Assembly: GCA_965278985.1 (NCBI GenBank)
Contig: OZ257131.1
Coordinates: 6,200,001-6,264,000, forward strand
Length of the DNA: 64,000 bases
Direction of reading: 5' to 3'
DNA from: CAISIP01 sp965278985
Lineage (GTDB): Bacteria; Pseudomonadota; Gammaproteobacteria; Burkholderiales; Burkholderiaceae_C
In this document: one piece after another, positions 1-8,346 of the stretch
Layout of the letters: the number at the start of each line of letters is the position of its first letter
Position numbering within the stretch: the stretch's first letter is position 1
Translations under genes and position numbers: made by a program
The notes under the pieces: model-generated
The model's input: only the letters and a program-made list of their open reading frames with translations
What the model was told of the DNA's origin: nothing
The model's database searches: none

Positions 1-158
1 AGCGCCGCACCGCCGTGGACCTGCAGGCGCGTGCGCTGGATGCGCGTGCACTGCTGATGCAGGGACTGGGCGGCGGCTGGCAGGACGACGGCAGCCTGCG
101 TCCGCCGGCCGTCATGGCCTCGGCGTTGCAGAAGGCTGCGGCGCCCGCCAAGCCCTGA
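1..158 (+). CDS. Outer-membrane efflux channel, C-terminal fragment
   Basis: Only the last 51 codons are present (first full codon at base 3, stop TGA 156-158). The reading frame contains DLQARALDARALLMQGLGGGW followed by a Pro/Ala-rich tail, which resembles the end of NodT/OprM-family channels (the complete family member at 61313-62731 ends with a similar ALGGGW segment). It lies 84 bases upstream of emrA and emrB in the same direction, so the three probably form a tripartite inner-membrane/adaptor/outer-membrane drug pump. The assignment rests on a short tail and on context, so it is moderate. Confidence 0.6.
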   Translation, partial: RRTAVDLQARALDARALLMQGLGGGWQDDGSLRPPAVMASALQKAAAPAKP

Positions 159-242
159 ATGCCTCCCCCGAACGCTACCCCCGAGCGCCTTCCCCATTCC
201 TCCCGTATCCCCTGACTTTTATCGCGACCTCCGGAGTTCCCC

Positions 243-1676
243 ATGTCCGCAACCGCACCTGCTTCTTCCCAACCCGCCGCGCCGGATGCCCCGGCCTCCA
301 AGACCCGCCGCAAGGGCCTGATCGCCATCGCCGCCCTGGTGGCGGTCGCCGGCATCGCCTGGGGCGCCCACCACTACCTGGTGGCGCAGCATTTCGAGAA
401 CACCGACAACGCCTACGTGCAGGCCAACGTGGTGCAGATCACCCCGCAGCTCGGCGGCACGGTGCTGGCCATCCTGGCCGATGACACCGACTTCGTGAAA
501 GCCGGCCAGCCGCTGCTGCGCCTGGACGGAGCGGACGCCAAGGTGGCCATCGAGCAGGCCGAGGCCCAGCTGGCGCAGACCGTGCGCGAGGTGCGCACGC
601 TGTACGCCAACAACGCCACGCTGCAGGCCCAGGTGAGCCTGCGCGAGGCCGACATCGCCAAGGCGCAGGCCGAGATCACCCGCATGCAGGCGGACGTGCA
701 GCGCGCGCAGGACGACGTGAACCGCCGCCAGCCGCTGCTGGCCTCGGGCGCCGTCGGCCGCGAGGAATTCAACCACGCCACGGCGCAGCTGGCGGCGGCG
801 CGCAGCGCGCTGGCCGGGGCCGAGTCCACGCGGGTGGCAGCCCAGTCCGCGCGGGTGGCGGCCAGCGAAAACCTGCTCTCGAACCAGGCTCTGACCTCCG
901 GCACGACGGTGGAAGAGCACCCGAATGTGCAACGCGCCGTGGCGCGGGTGCGCGAGGCGTACCTGGCGCAGCAGCGCACCGAGCTGGTCGCCCCCGTGGA
1001 CGGTTACGTGGCCCGCCGCAGCGTGCAGCTGGGCCAGCGCGTGCAGTCCGGCGCGCCGCTGATGTCGGTGGTGGCGCTGTCCAACGCCTGGGTGGACGCC
1101 AACTTCAAGGAAGGCCAGGTGCGCAAGCTGCGTATCGGCCAGCCCGTGACGATGACGGCCGATGTCTATGGCGACAAGGTCGAATACCACGGCACCGTGG
1201 CCGGCCTGTCCGCCGGCACCGGCGCGGCCTTCGCGCTGCTGCCGGCGCAGAACGCCACCGGCAACTGGATCAAGGTGGTGCAGCGCGTGCCGGTGCGCAT
1301 CGCACTCGACGCCAAGGAGCTGCAGGCGCATCCGCTGCGCGTGGGCCTGTCGATGGACGCCACGGTGGACGTGACCAAGCAGGACGGCAAGATGCTGGCC
1401 GATGGCACGGCGCAGCCTTCGGCAATCATCGCCGGCACGCACCCTTCCGCGCTGGACGGTGCGCTGGATGCGCAGGCCGAGCAGCAGGTGCTGAAGATCA
1501 TCACGGCCAACCTGGGCCATGCGCCCTCCCGTGCGGCACTCCGCGCGGCGCAGGCTGACAAGGCCGCGGCACGCACCGCCGCACAGGCCGACCAGAAGGG
1601 CAGCAGCGTCGCCACGCCGGCGCCGGCCACAGCCGCGCTGGCGGGTGCACGCGTCGCGGCCGTCGTGGCCCGCTGA
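243..1676 (+). CDS. emrA: EmrA/HlyD-family periplasmic adaptor of an MFS efflux pump
   Basis: A 477-residue membrane-fusion protein that links an inner-membrane MFS pump to an outer-membrane channel. It has an Ala/Pro-rich cytoplasmic N-terminus, one transmembrane helix at about residues 28-47, a lipoyl/biotinyl-like half (NTDNAYVQANVVQITPQLGG), a long alpha-helical hairpin at about 100-220, the second half-lipoyl segment (ELVAPVDGYVARR) and a beta-barrel domain. The C-terminal ~75 residues are an Ala-rich extension longer than in E. coli EmrA (390 residues). The ATG at 243 follows GGAG with good spacing. emrB starts 23 bases downstream, so the two are co-transcribed. The substrate cannot be told from sequence. 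Confidence 0.9.
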   Translation: MSATAPASSQPAAPDAPASKTRRKGLIAIAALVAVAGIAWGAHHYLVAQHFENTDNAYVQANVVQITPQLGGTVLAILADDTDFVKAGQPLLRLDGADAKVAIEQAEAQLAQTVREVRTLYANNATLQAQVSLREADIAKAQAEITRMQADVQRAQDDVNRRQPLLASGAVGREEFNHATAQLAAARSALAGAESTRVAAQSARVAASENLLSNQALTSGTTVEEHPNVQRAVARVREAYLAQQRTELVAPVDGYVARRSVQLGQRVQSGAPLMSVVALSNAWVDANFKEGQVRKLRIGQPVTMTADVYGDKVEYHGTVAGLSAGTGAAFALLPAQNATGNWIKVVQRVPVRIALDAKELQAHPLRVGLSMDATVDVTKQDGKMLADGTAQPSAIIAGTHPSALDGALDAQAEQQVLKIITANLGHAPSRAALRAAQADKAAARTAAQADQKGSSVATPAPATAALAGARVAAVVAR

Positions 1677-1699
1677 GCCAGACACACAGGGAGATTTCC

Positions 1700-3337
1700 A
1701 TGGCAGCCATCGACGCAGCCTCGCCTGCGGGCGCCAGCGATCCCACGCGCGCCCCGACCACCTCGGCGGTCCCGCCTGCGGCACCCTCCGCGGCGGCACG
1801 GCCGGCCGGCCCCGCTCCCCTCTCGGGTGGCACGCTGATACTGGGCACCATCGCGCTCTCGCTGGCCACCTTCATGAACGTGCTCGACACGTCCATCGCC
1901 AACGTGTCCCTGCCCGCCATCGCGGGCGACCTGGGCGTGAGCCCCACCCAGGGCACCTGGGTCATCACGAGCTTCGCGGTGGCCAACGCCATTTCGGTGC
2001 CGCTCACGGGCTGGCTCACACAGCGCTTCGGCGCGGTGCGGCTGTTCACGATGAGCGTGTTGCTGTTCGTGCTGGCCTCCTGGCTCTGCGGCTTCGCGGG
2101 TTCGCTGGAGTCGCTGATCATGTTCCGCGTGTTCCAGGGCCTGGTCGCAGGGCCGATGATCCCGCTGTCGCAGACGCTGCTGCTGTCCAGCTACCCCAAG
2201 GCCAAGGCCGGCACGGCGCTGGCGCTGTGGGGCATGACCACGCTGGTGGCGCCCGTGGTAGGCCCGCTGCTGGGTGGCTGGATCACGGACAACGTCTCGT
2301 GGCCGTGGATCTTCTACATCAACGTGCCCATCGGCCTGTTTGCCGCGGGGCTCACCTGGAGCATCTACCGCGACCGCGATACCCCGCGGCGCAAGCTGCC
2401 CATCGACACCGTCGGCCTGGGGCTGCTGGTGTTGTGGGTGGGCTCCATGCAGTTCGTGCTGGACAAGGGCAAGGAGCTGGACTGGTTCCACTCCGGCCAG
2501 ATCCTCGCCTGGAGCGCGGTGGCCGTGGTGGGCTTCCTGGTGTTCCTGGTCTGGGAGCTCACGGACAAGCATCCGGTGGTGGACCTGCGCCTGTTCAAGG
2601 GCCGCAACTTCAGCCTGGGCGTGGTGTCGCTGTCCACGGCCTACGGCCTGTTCTTCGGCAACGTGGTGCTGCTGCCGCTGTGGCTGCAGCAGTACATGGG
2701 CTACACCGCCACCAGTGCGGGCATGGCGCTGGCGCCCGTGGGCCTGTTCGCGATCCTGCTCTCACCGCTGGCGGGCAAGAAAGTCAGCGTGTGGGACCCG
2801 CGCAAGATGGCGGCGGGCGCCTTCGTGCTGTTCTCGGTGGTGCTGTGGATGCGCTCGCGTTTCACCACCGACACCGACCTCGTGACCATCCTGATCCCCA
2901 CGCTGATCCAGGGCGCGGCCATGTCCTTCTTCTTCATCCCGCTGACCACCATCACGCTGAGCGGCATCCCGCCCGAGCGCATGCCGGCGGCGGCGGGCCT
3001 GTCGAACTTCGTGCGCATCACGGCAGGGGCGCTGGGCACCTCCATCTCCACCACGCTGTGGGAGAACCGCGCCGTCATGCACCACGCACACCTGACCGAA
3101 CGCCTGGCGCAGGGCGACCCCGTGACCACCGGCTGGCTGGACCGCCTCACCAGCGCAGGCCTGAGCCCGGAGCAAGCGATGGCGCAGGTCAACCGACTGA
3201 TCGACCAGCAGGCCTACACCCGCGCGGCCGACGACATCTTCCTGGGCTCGTCCTTCCTGTTCCTGACGCTGATCGTGATGATCTTTTTCACCGCGCGGCC
3301 CAAAGGTGCAGCGGCCGATGCCGGTGGCGCGCACTGA
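1700..3337 (+). CDS. emrB: EmrB/QacA-type DHA2 major facilitator drug exporter
   Basis: A 545-residue inner-membrane proton-drug antiporter of the 14-helix DHA2 family. After a ~45-residue Ala/Pro-rich N-terminal tail, helix 1 carries the family motif NVLDTSIANVSLPAIAGDLG. Later hallmarks include WVITSFAVANAISVPLTGWL, the loop R-F-G-x-x-R after helix 2, and FQGLVAGPMIPLSQTLLL. The length matches EmrB (about 512) plus the N-terminal extension. An AGGGAG Shine-Dalgarno lies just before ATG 1700. Together with emrA and the truncated channel gene at the left edge it forms an EmrAB-TolC-like system. No local regulator is visible in the window. Confidence 0.93.
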   Translation: MAAIDAASPAGASDPTRAPTTSAVPPAAPSAAARPAGPAPLSGGTLILGTIALSLATFMNVLDTSIANVSLPAIAGDLGVSPTQGTWVITSFAVANAISVPLTGWLTQRFGAVRLFTMSVLLFVLASWLCGFAGSLESLIMFRVFQGLVAGPMIPLSQTLLLSSYPKAKAGTALALWGMTTLVAPVVGPLLGGWITDNVSWPWIFYINVPIGLFAAGLTWSIYRDRDTPRRKLPIDTVGLGLLVLWVGSMQFVLDKGKELDWFHSGQILAWSAVAVVGFLVFLVWELTDKHPVVDLRLFKGRNFSLGVVSLSTAYGLFFGNVVLLPLWLQQYMGYTATSAGMALAPVGLFAILLSPLAGKKVSVWDPRKMAAGAFVLFSVVLWMRSRFTTDTDLVTILIPTLIQGAAMSFFFIPLTTITLSGIPPERMPAAAGLSNFVRITAGALGTSISTTLWENRAVMHHAHLTERLAQGDPVTTGWLDRLTSAGLSPEQAMAQVNRLIDQQAYTRAADDIFLGSSFLFLTLIVMIFFTARPKGAAADAGGAH

Positions 3338-3432
3338 CGCGTCGGCGCATGGACGGACGGATGCACCGCTGACTTCTCTGGAGCACGATCTTCTTCTTCC
3401 ACGACAAGAACACTTCCTTACGGAAGGACTAC

Positions 3433-3561
3433 ATGCACATGCACTGGTCTAGCGGACACGCGGCAGGCAACGCCTCCCCAAGAAACCCGGCGACGGGCCT
3501 GTGGCGGGCCGTGCGACGCTGGTGGGTGGGGCTGTGGCGTATGCTGCGCTCCATCGGCTGA
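3433..3561 (+). CDS. Possible small Trp/Arg-rich peptide (42 aa)
   Basis: This is a short open frame from ATG 3433 to TGA 3559-3561, preceded at 3422-3428 by GGAAGGA, a well-placed ribosome-binding site. The product is basic, with five Trp residues and a C-terminal half reading LWRAVRRWWVGLWRMLRSIG, which would form an amphipathic or membrane-active helix. It sits alone between emrB and the rhodanese gene. I recognise no family. It may be a genuine small protein, a leader peptide for the rhodanese gene, or chance. The only support is the ribosome-binding site and composition. Confidence 0.35.
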   Translation: MHMHWSSGHAAGNASPRNPATGLWRAVRRWWVGLWRMLRSIG

Positions 3562-3607
3562 CAGCAGGACCCGGCCTGCGACCCGGCCCCATCCGCAGGA
3601 GACCCGC

Positions 3608-4030
3608 ATGCCCATCACCAAAGGTTCCCGCCAGCTCGTCGACGAGGCCATGGCGCAGGTGCGCACCTACAGCGTGGAAGAGGTGCGCGCGCGCCTCGAC
3701 GACCCTAAGGCGCAGATCGTGGACATCCGTGACATCCGCGAGCTGGGCGACGGCACCGTGCGCGGCGCACTGCACGCCCCGCGCGGCATGCTGGAATTCT
3801 GGGTCGACCCCGAGTCGCCGTACCACAAGCCCGTCTTCGCCGACGAAGGCCGCGAGTTCATCCTGTTCTGCGGCCTGGGCTGGCGCAGCGCGCTGGCCAC
3901 CAAGGCGCTGCAGGACATGGGCATGACCAACGTCGCGCACATCGACGGCGGCTGGACCGCCTGGCTCGATGCTGGGGCGCCCACGGAGACGCTGGAGGAG
4001 CAGAAGGCGCGGCGGGGGAAGAGGGGTTGA
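3608..4030 (+). CDS. Rhodanese-like sulfurtransferase domain protein
   Basis: A 140-residue single rhodanese domain. It carries the N-terminal signature IVDIRDIRELGDGTVRGALH and an active-site loop around Cys88 (FILFCGLGWRSALATKAL), followed by the closing HIDGGWTAWLDAG. The Cys is present, so persulfide transfer from thiosulfate or another donor is plausible in the cytoplasm. There is no signal peptide. The C-terminus ends in a Lys/Arg-rich tail. The start at 3608 follows GGAGACCC. The gene appears monocistronic and no metabolic partner is evident nearby. Confidence 0.88.
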   Translation: MPITKGSRQLVDEAMAQVRTYSVEEVRARLDDPKAQIVDIRDIRELGDGTVRGALHAPRGMLEFWVDPESPYHKPVFADEGREFILFCGLGWRSALATKALQDMGMTNVAHIDGGWTAWLDAGAPTETLEEQKARRGKRG

Positions 4031-4056
4031 ACCGCGGTCCGTAGTAGATTCCGCGC

Positions 4057-4347
4057 ATGGACCGCGATCTCGTCCTTTCGGTGCTTGCACGCAGCAAGCC
4101 GCTGCTGGCCACGCGTTTTGGCGTGACCGGCCTGGCCCTGTTCGGTTCGGCGGCACGGGGCGAGGCACGGGCCGACAGCGACATCGACCTGCTGGTCAGC
4201 TTCGACGGACCCGCGACCTCCGACCGCTACTTCGGTGTGCAGTCCTTTCTGGAGGACCTCTTGGGTCGTCCGGTGGATCTCGTCACGGACAAGGCTCTGC
4301 GGCCCGAGTTGTGGCCTTTTGTCGAGAAAGAGGCGCTGCATGTCTGA
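4057..4347 (+). CDS. mntA: MntA-type minimal nucleotidyltransferase antitoxin
   Basis: A 96-residue MNT-domain protein. The nucleotidyltransferase motif G-S-x10-D-x-D is intact: Gly30-Ser31, ten residues, then Asp42-Ile-Asp44 (GSAARGEARADSDIDLLV). In the HepT/MntA type VII system MntA neutralises the HEPN ribonuclease HepT by AMPylating a tyrosine next to its active site. The next gene is a HepT reading frame that overlaps by 8 bases (4340-4347), the usual operon arrangement. Here that toxin frame is interrupted, so this antitoxin may be an orphan. The family call is strong. The present-day function is uncertain. Confidence 0.85.
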   Translation: MDRDLVLSVLARSKPLLATRFGVTGLALFGSAARGEARADSDIDLLVSFDGPATSDRYFGVQSFLEDLLGRPVDLVTDKALRPELWPFVEKEALHV

Positions 4348-4690
4348 TGCAGCGCGTGACTGGCATTTGTACCTCGTGGACATGCAGCGTTTCGCGGAAA
4401 AGGTGTTGGCCTATACGCTGGAGCTGGACCAGACACGCTTCGTCGCCAGTCCGCTGCACTAGGACGCCACCGTTCGCAATCTCGAGCTGATCGGAGAAGC
4501 GGCGACCCATGTGCCCAAGGCGGTGCGCAACGCACATCCGCAGATTCCGTGGCGGCGTGTGATCGCCACCTGCAATCGCCTCATCCATGGGTACCTGGGC
4601 ATCGACGACGATACCTTGTGGAGCATCGTCACCTCCGACGTGCCGGCGTTGCTGGCGGTGCTGCGCCAGATCCAGCCTCCGGCGCGCTGA
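4340..4690 (+). pseudogene. hepT: HepT (HEPN/DUF86) toxin, inactivated by an in-frame TAG
   Basis: The frame from ATG 4340 stays open to TGA 4688-4690 (117 codons including the final stop), except for one TAG at 4460-4462, codon 41. Codons on both sides read as one HepT protein: VASPLH before, then DATVRNLELIGEAATHVP and NRLIHGYLGID after. TAG is one transition from CAG (Gln), and Gln or Thr-Gln-Asp is common at this place in HepT. The HEPN active site is normally R-x4-H-x-Y. Here the Arg position is Cys78 (TGC, one transition from CGC), while His83 and Tyr85 remain. Both changes would remove ribonuclease activity. A 40-residue fragment could still be made. Confidence 0.85.
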
Positions 4691-4756
4691 CCGCATGCGG
4701 CGCGGGCCGCTTGTTACCATCGTCCGCTCTTTCCCCGTACCCCTGGAGATGCCTGC

Positions 4757-5434
4757 ATGCCGGCCACGCCCCGTTTCGACGCCATTCTTTTCGACTGCGA
4801 TGGCGTGCTCGTCGACAGCGAGTCCATCACCAACGGCGTGCTGCGCGACATGCTGGAAGAACTGGGCTGGAAGCTCAGCCCGCAGGAATGCATGCAGCAC
4901 TTCATCGGCAAGGCCCTGGCCGACGAGGTGGCGATCATCGCGCGCCACACCGGCACCACGGTGTCGGACGCGTGGCTCGCCTCCTTCCGCGAGCGCCGCA
5001 ACACACAGCTGATGCTGGCGCTGCAGCCCATCCGCAACATCCTGCCGACCGTGGCGCAACTGCACGCGGCCTATGCCGGGCGCATCGCCTGCGCCTCGGG
5101 GGCGGACCGCCACAAGGTGGAGATCCAGCTGCGCAAGTGCGGGCTCATCGAATTCTTCGAGGGTCGCATCTTCAGCGGCTACGAGATGCCGCGCTCCAAG
5201 CCCGCACCCGATGTGTACCTGGCGGCCGCTGCCGCGCTGGGCGTGGACCCGCGACGCTGTGCCGTGGTCGAGGACACGGTGACCGGTGCCACGGCCGGCG
5301 TTGCGGCCGGTGCGACGGTTTTCGGCTACAGCCCGCCCGAGGCTGGCCACGATGCACCGGGCCCGTTGCGTGCAGTGGGCGTGCAGACCATCTTCCAGGA
5401 CATGGCGGACCTGCCCGCGCTGCTGCTGGCCTGA
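4757..5434 (+). CDS. HAD-superfamily phosphatase/phosphoglucomutase-like hydrolase
   Basis: A 225-residue cytoplasmic HAD subfamily IA protein. Motif I is FDCDGVLVDSE with nucleophile Asp13 and acid/base Asp15. A cap domain follows at about residues 20-90, then motif II (ACASG, Ser/Thr position), motif III Lys in SKPAPDVY, and motif IV VVEDTVTG. This pattern fits beta-phosphoglucomutase-like or phosphoglycolate-type phosphatases. The substrate cannot be read from the sequence. The gene stands alone, 66 bases after the broken HepT frame and convergent with the LysR gene that follows. Confidence 0.88.
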   Translation: MPATPRFDAILFDCDGVLVDSESITNGVLRDMLEELGWKLSPQECMQHFIGKALADEVAIIARHTGTTVSDAWLASFRERRNTQLMLALQPIRNILPTVAQLHAAYAGRIACASGADRHKVEIQLRKCGLIEFFEGRIFSGYEMPRSKPAPDVYLAAAAALGVDPRRCAVVEDTVTGATAGVAAGATVFGYSPPEAGHDAPGPLRAVGVQTIFQDMADLPALLLA

Positions 5435-5506
5435 CGCGCAGCGTGGCCTCCGCGCCATGACGCAGCCTGCGACACCGGACGCGGTGGCCCTGCAGCTGGC
5501 GCGCAT

Positions 5507-6595
5507 CTACCGCGGAGCGGGCTTGCTGGGTTGCACGGTGGAGGTGCGCGCCGCCGCCTTGCGGGCCTTGCCCGGCGCCGTGGTCGGCGATGTCTCCAAG
5601 GCCTCCTGAGCGCGCGGTGCCGACGGCACGCTTGCCTGCACTTCACCGATGGCCGCGCGCGTCAGCGCTGCCTGCTCCTCCACCCATTCGCAGAACTGCG
5701 CCACCTCGGGCCGCGCACGGCCACGCGGGCCCAGCACCAGCCAGTACGAAAACGGGCTCTCGATGCGCCCGGCCGCGCCGAAGGGCTCGACCAGCTCGCC
5801 ACGTTGCAATGCTTCGAACACCAGTGCCACACGCGCCAGCGCCACGCCGTGGCCGGCGAGCGCCGCCTGCACCTGCTGGTAGGTGAAGTTCAGGTACAGC
5901 CAGCGCTGGGGTTCCAGGCCGGGCTGGCCGTGGCGCGCCAGCCAGTAGCGCCAGCTCAGGTACTCGGTGCTGGCCCGGTCGTCGTCCTCCTCGGCCAGGG
6001 TGTGGCGGGCCAGGTCGGCCGGGGTGGCCAGCGGGGGCGCCTTGCCGTCGCGGATCTGCTCGGCCAGCGAGCGGCTGATGGCCGGTGTCAGTACCTCGCC
6101 GAACAGGCGCGTGGCGCCGGGCTCCGCCTGCTGCGGGCCGTAGTAGTAGCGCAGCGCCAGGTCCAGCTCGGGGTCGTCCAGGTCGGCCACGGTATCGTGC
6201 GCGGACAGGCGGATGTCGATGTCCGGATGCAGCTGCTGGAAGGCCTCGATGCGCGGCAGCAGCCACAACGAACCGAAGGAGGCGAAGGTCGTGAGGTTCA
6301 CGCGCGGCCGCCCGCGGCCCACGCGGATCTGCCGCACGCTGGCATCGATGCGGCCCAGGCTGGGTTCCACGGCGCGCAGCAGCACGCCGCCGGCCTGCGT
6401 GAGTTCCACGGAGCGCGTGCCGCGCGTGAACAGGGGCGAACCGAGCTCGTCCTCCAGTGACTTGATCTGGCGGCTGATGGCCGATTGCGTCAGGTGCAGC
6501 TCGTCGGCGGCCGCACTGAAGCTGAGGTGCCGTGCGACGGACGCGAAGGCCCTCAGGTAGGCCAGTGCCAAGGGGCGGCGGTACAGGGTATTCAT
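5507..6595 (-). CDS. LysR-family regulator (GcvA-like)
   Basis: A 362-residue LysR protein. The N-terminal winged helix-turn-helix spans about residues 10-70 (RHLSFSAAADELHLTQSAIS), and the periplasmic-binding-protein-like effector domain follows with GcvA-type wording (TTFASFGSLWLLPRIEAFQ). The C-terminus has an extra ~50-residue Ala/Pro/Thr-rich tail beyond the usual ~300 residues. It is divergent from the DUF2917 gene at 6684, and the 88-base gap holds an LTTR-like dyad. It probably controls that gene and itself. The effector is unknown. Confidence 0.9.
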   Translation of the reverse strand: MNTLYRRPLALAYLRAFASVARHLSFSAAADELHLTQSAISRQIKSLEDELGSPLFTRGTRSVELTQAGGVLLRAVEPSLGRIDASVRQIRVGRGRPRVNLTTFASFGSLWLLPRIEAFQQLHPDIDIRLSAHDTVADLDDPELDLALRYYYGPQQAEPGATRLFGEVLTPAISRSLAEQIRDGKAPPLATPADLARHTLAEEDDDRASTEYLSWRYWLARHGQPGLEPQRWLYLNFTYQQVQAALAGHGVALARVALVFEALQRGELVEPFGAAGRIESPFSYWLVLGPRGRARPEVAQFCEWVEEQAALTRAAIGEVQASVPSAPRAQEALETSPTTAPGKARKAAARTSTVQPSKPAPR

Positions 6596-6625
6596 ATCAA
6601 ATCCGCATCAATGTGCGACGCCGAT

Positions 6626-6641
6626 CTCATTGGATATTGAG
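6626..6641. promoter_or_regulatory. Candidate LysR-box dyad
   Basis: The 16 bases CTCATTGGATATTGAG form an interrupted dyad with CTCA and TGAG arms around an A/T-rich centre, containing a T-N10-12-A core of the LysR-box kind. It lies midway between the divergent LysR gene and the DUF2917 gene. The match is loose and rests on position plus symmetry only. Confidence 0.3.
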
Positions 6642-6683
6642 AGCCATTTGCAGGATGATCCCTCCATCCCGTTCAGGAGATTC

Positions 6684-7127
6684 ATGATGATCAAGCAAGC
6701 GTACACCCATTTCCCTTCCCACGTCGGCGCGTCGTTGCGGCTGGCGGCGGGCCACGCGTTGCGCCTGGGTCCTGGCGGCGGCGCACTGCAGGTGTTGGAG
6801 GGTCGCGTGTGGTTCACGCGGGGCGGCAGCACCGACGACACCGGCGACCACCGCCTGGAGTCCGGCCAGCAGGTGTGGCTGGCCGCAGGCCAGGACGCGG
6901 TGATCGAGCCGTGGGATGCCGGACATGCCGTCCGCGTGGAGTGGCTGCCGCGTCCGCAGGGCGTGGTGGCGAAGGCCTCCGCGCTGGTGCTGCAGGCAGT
7001 GGCCGTGCTCGCCACGCAGGCCGCCGCCGGCCTGCGCGGCGTCGCCGGCAGCCTCGCGGCGCTCGGTCAGGATGCGGCGGCCCAGGCACGCCGGGCGCGC
7101 AGCGGGATCGCTGACCTCGCGGTCTGA
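6684..7127 (+). CDS. DUF2917 domain protein
   Basis: A 147-residue protein with the cupin-like DUF2917 pattern: LRLGPGGGALQVLEGRVWFT, then GGSTDDTGDHRLESGQQVWL and EPWDAG. The start at ATG 6684 is fixed by AGGAG at 6675-6679. The C-terminal half is Ala-rich and helical. DUF2917 genes often sit beside a LysR regulator, as here. The molecular role is unknown. No signal peptide is seen. Confidence 0.8.
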   Translation: MMIKQAYTHFPSHVGASLRLAAGHALRLGPGGGALQVLEGRVWFTRGGSTDDTGDHRLESGQQVWLAAGQDAVIEPWDAGHAVRVEWLPRPQGVVAKASALVLQAVAVLATQAAAGLRGVAGSLAALGQDAAAQARRARSGIADLAV

Positions 7128-7152
7128 AAACGGCTCGCCCATAGCGGGCCGC

Positions 7153-8199
7153 TCAGGCGGCGTGCCGCAGCCGGAACTCCGCCGGTGCCAGGCCCGTCCA
7201 CGCGCGGAACGCGCGGCTGAAACTCTTCTCGTTGCCGAAGCCCACGGCGGCCGCTACCTGCTTGAGCGGCTGCTGGCTGCGCAACAGCAGCGCCTGCGCG
7301 CGTTCGCTGCGGACCTGGTCCTTGAGCTGCTGCAACGACGCGCCTTCCTGGGCCAGCTGGCGATGCAGCGTGCGCTCCGACACATGCAGCAACGCCGCCA
7401 CGCCAGCCGCGTTGTGGGTAGCCTGGGGGTGGGCGGCCAGGACCCGGCGCACCTGCTGCACCAGCAGCCGGTCGCGGCGGTAGGGCTGCACGGGAATGCG
7501 CAGTGCATGCTGGCGCAGCATTTGCTGTAGCGCGTCCTCATCGCGGTGAAGGGGCAAAGCGAGGTAACGCGCGTCGAAGCGCAGCAGGGTGTGGGGGCCG
7601 CCGAAACGCAGCGTCGCGCCGGGGAACAGCGTTGCATAAGCAGCCGCATGGGGTGGCTCCGCGAACGCGAAAGCCGCCTGCAGCGGCGGAATGCGCGAGT
7701 CGATGAACCAGCTGCCCAGGCCCAGCAGGTTGCGCAGCACGAACACCAGGGCCAGCTCACGCTGTGCCGCCGGCAATGGTGCAGCTTCGGTGAGCTGCAC
7801 GGTGGCGAGGCCGCCACCAGCGCCCAGCGTGATCCGCAGCGCCTCGGTCAGCAGCCCATGGTGGCGGCACCAGCGCTGCAGCGCCACGCCCAGCGTGGGT
7901 GCGCTCAGCGAGGCCCGCGCCAGCAGGCCGTAGCTGCCCCAGGGCAGGCGGCGCTCAAAGGCGCCCAGGCCTTCGTCGTCGAGGGCACGCATCGCTGCCT
8001 CCGACAACAGCTCCATCTGCCGCGCACTCATCGCGGCCAAGGGATTCTGCAGCTGGCGTGGCGTGATCCGTGCCTGCCGCAGCACCTCGGCCGGGTCCAG
8101 GCCGCGCTGCTGGAAGGTCGCCGTGATCGCCTGTGCGAAAGCCATGGGGGTGGCTTCGGCGGGCGCCGGGCGGCGCGCGTGGGCAGGAGAGCGGGTCAT
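7153..8199 (-). CDS. AraC-family regulator with arabinose-binding-type N-domain
   Basis: A 348-residue regulator whose start is the ATG ending at 8199 (reads MTRSPAHARRPAPAEATPMA). The N-terminal ~220 residues resemble the Arabinose_bd domain of OruR/ArgR-like AraC proteins (QLQNPLAAMSARQMELLSEA). The C-terminal ~100 residues hold both helix-turn-helix units (AAGVAALLHVSERTLHRQLA and AAAVGFGNEKSFSRAFRAWT). It is divergent from the methylcrotonyl-CoA carboxylase gene mccB, which makes it the likely controller of the leucine/isovalerate locus. LiuR-type MerR regulators are more usual for that pathway, so this is an inference from position. Confidence 0.9.
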   Translation of the reverse strand: MTRSPAHARRPAPAEATPMAFAQAITATFQQRGLDPAEVLRQARITPRQLQNPLAAMSARQMELLSEAAMRALDDEGLGAFERRLPWGSYGLLARASLSAPTLGVALQRWCRHHGLLTEALRITLGAGGGLATVQLTEAAPLPAAQRELALVFVLRNLLGLGSWFIDSRIPPLQAAFAFAEPPHAAAYATLFPGATLRFGGPHTLLRFDARYLALPLHRDEDALQQMLRQHALRIPVQPYRRDRLLVQQVRRVLAAHPQATHNAAGVAALLHVSERTLHRQLAQEGASLQQLKDQVRSERAQALLLRSQQPLKQVAAAVGFGNEKSFSRAFRAWTGLAPAEFRLRHAA

Positions 8200-8239
8200 G
8201 GCGGAATTGTGACCCGACGCTGGCAGGATTTGCAACCTC

Positions 8240-8254
8240 GGCGGCAATGCCGCC
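8240..8254. promoter_or_regulatory. 15-bp palindrome between araC-type gene and mccB
   Basis: GGCGGCA-A-TGCCGCC is a perfect palindrome with 7-base arms around one central base. It sits in the 147-base divergent spacer between the AraC regulator (start 8199) and mccB (start 8347). It could be an operator or an RNA hairpin. AraC proteins usually bind direct repeats, which weakens the operator reading. Confidence 0.3.
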
Positions 8255-8346
8255 ATGCCGTGTGGCGGGGCTGGCGGCGTACAGTGCGACGATCGCTGCG
8301 CGGCCCGTCCGCGCGCCGGCCCGTTCACCGCACGAGGATCCTTCCG

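Noticed and set aside
5457..5609. A 50-codon plus-strand frame after the HAD gene
   Set aside because: No ribosome site, no family match, and its second half is antisense to the LysR gene end.
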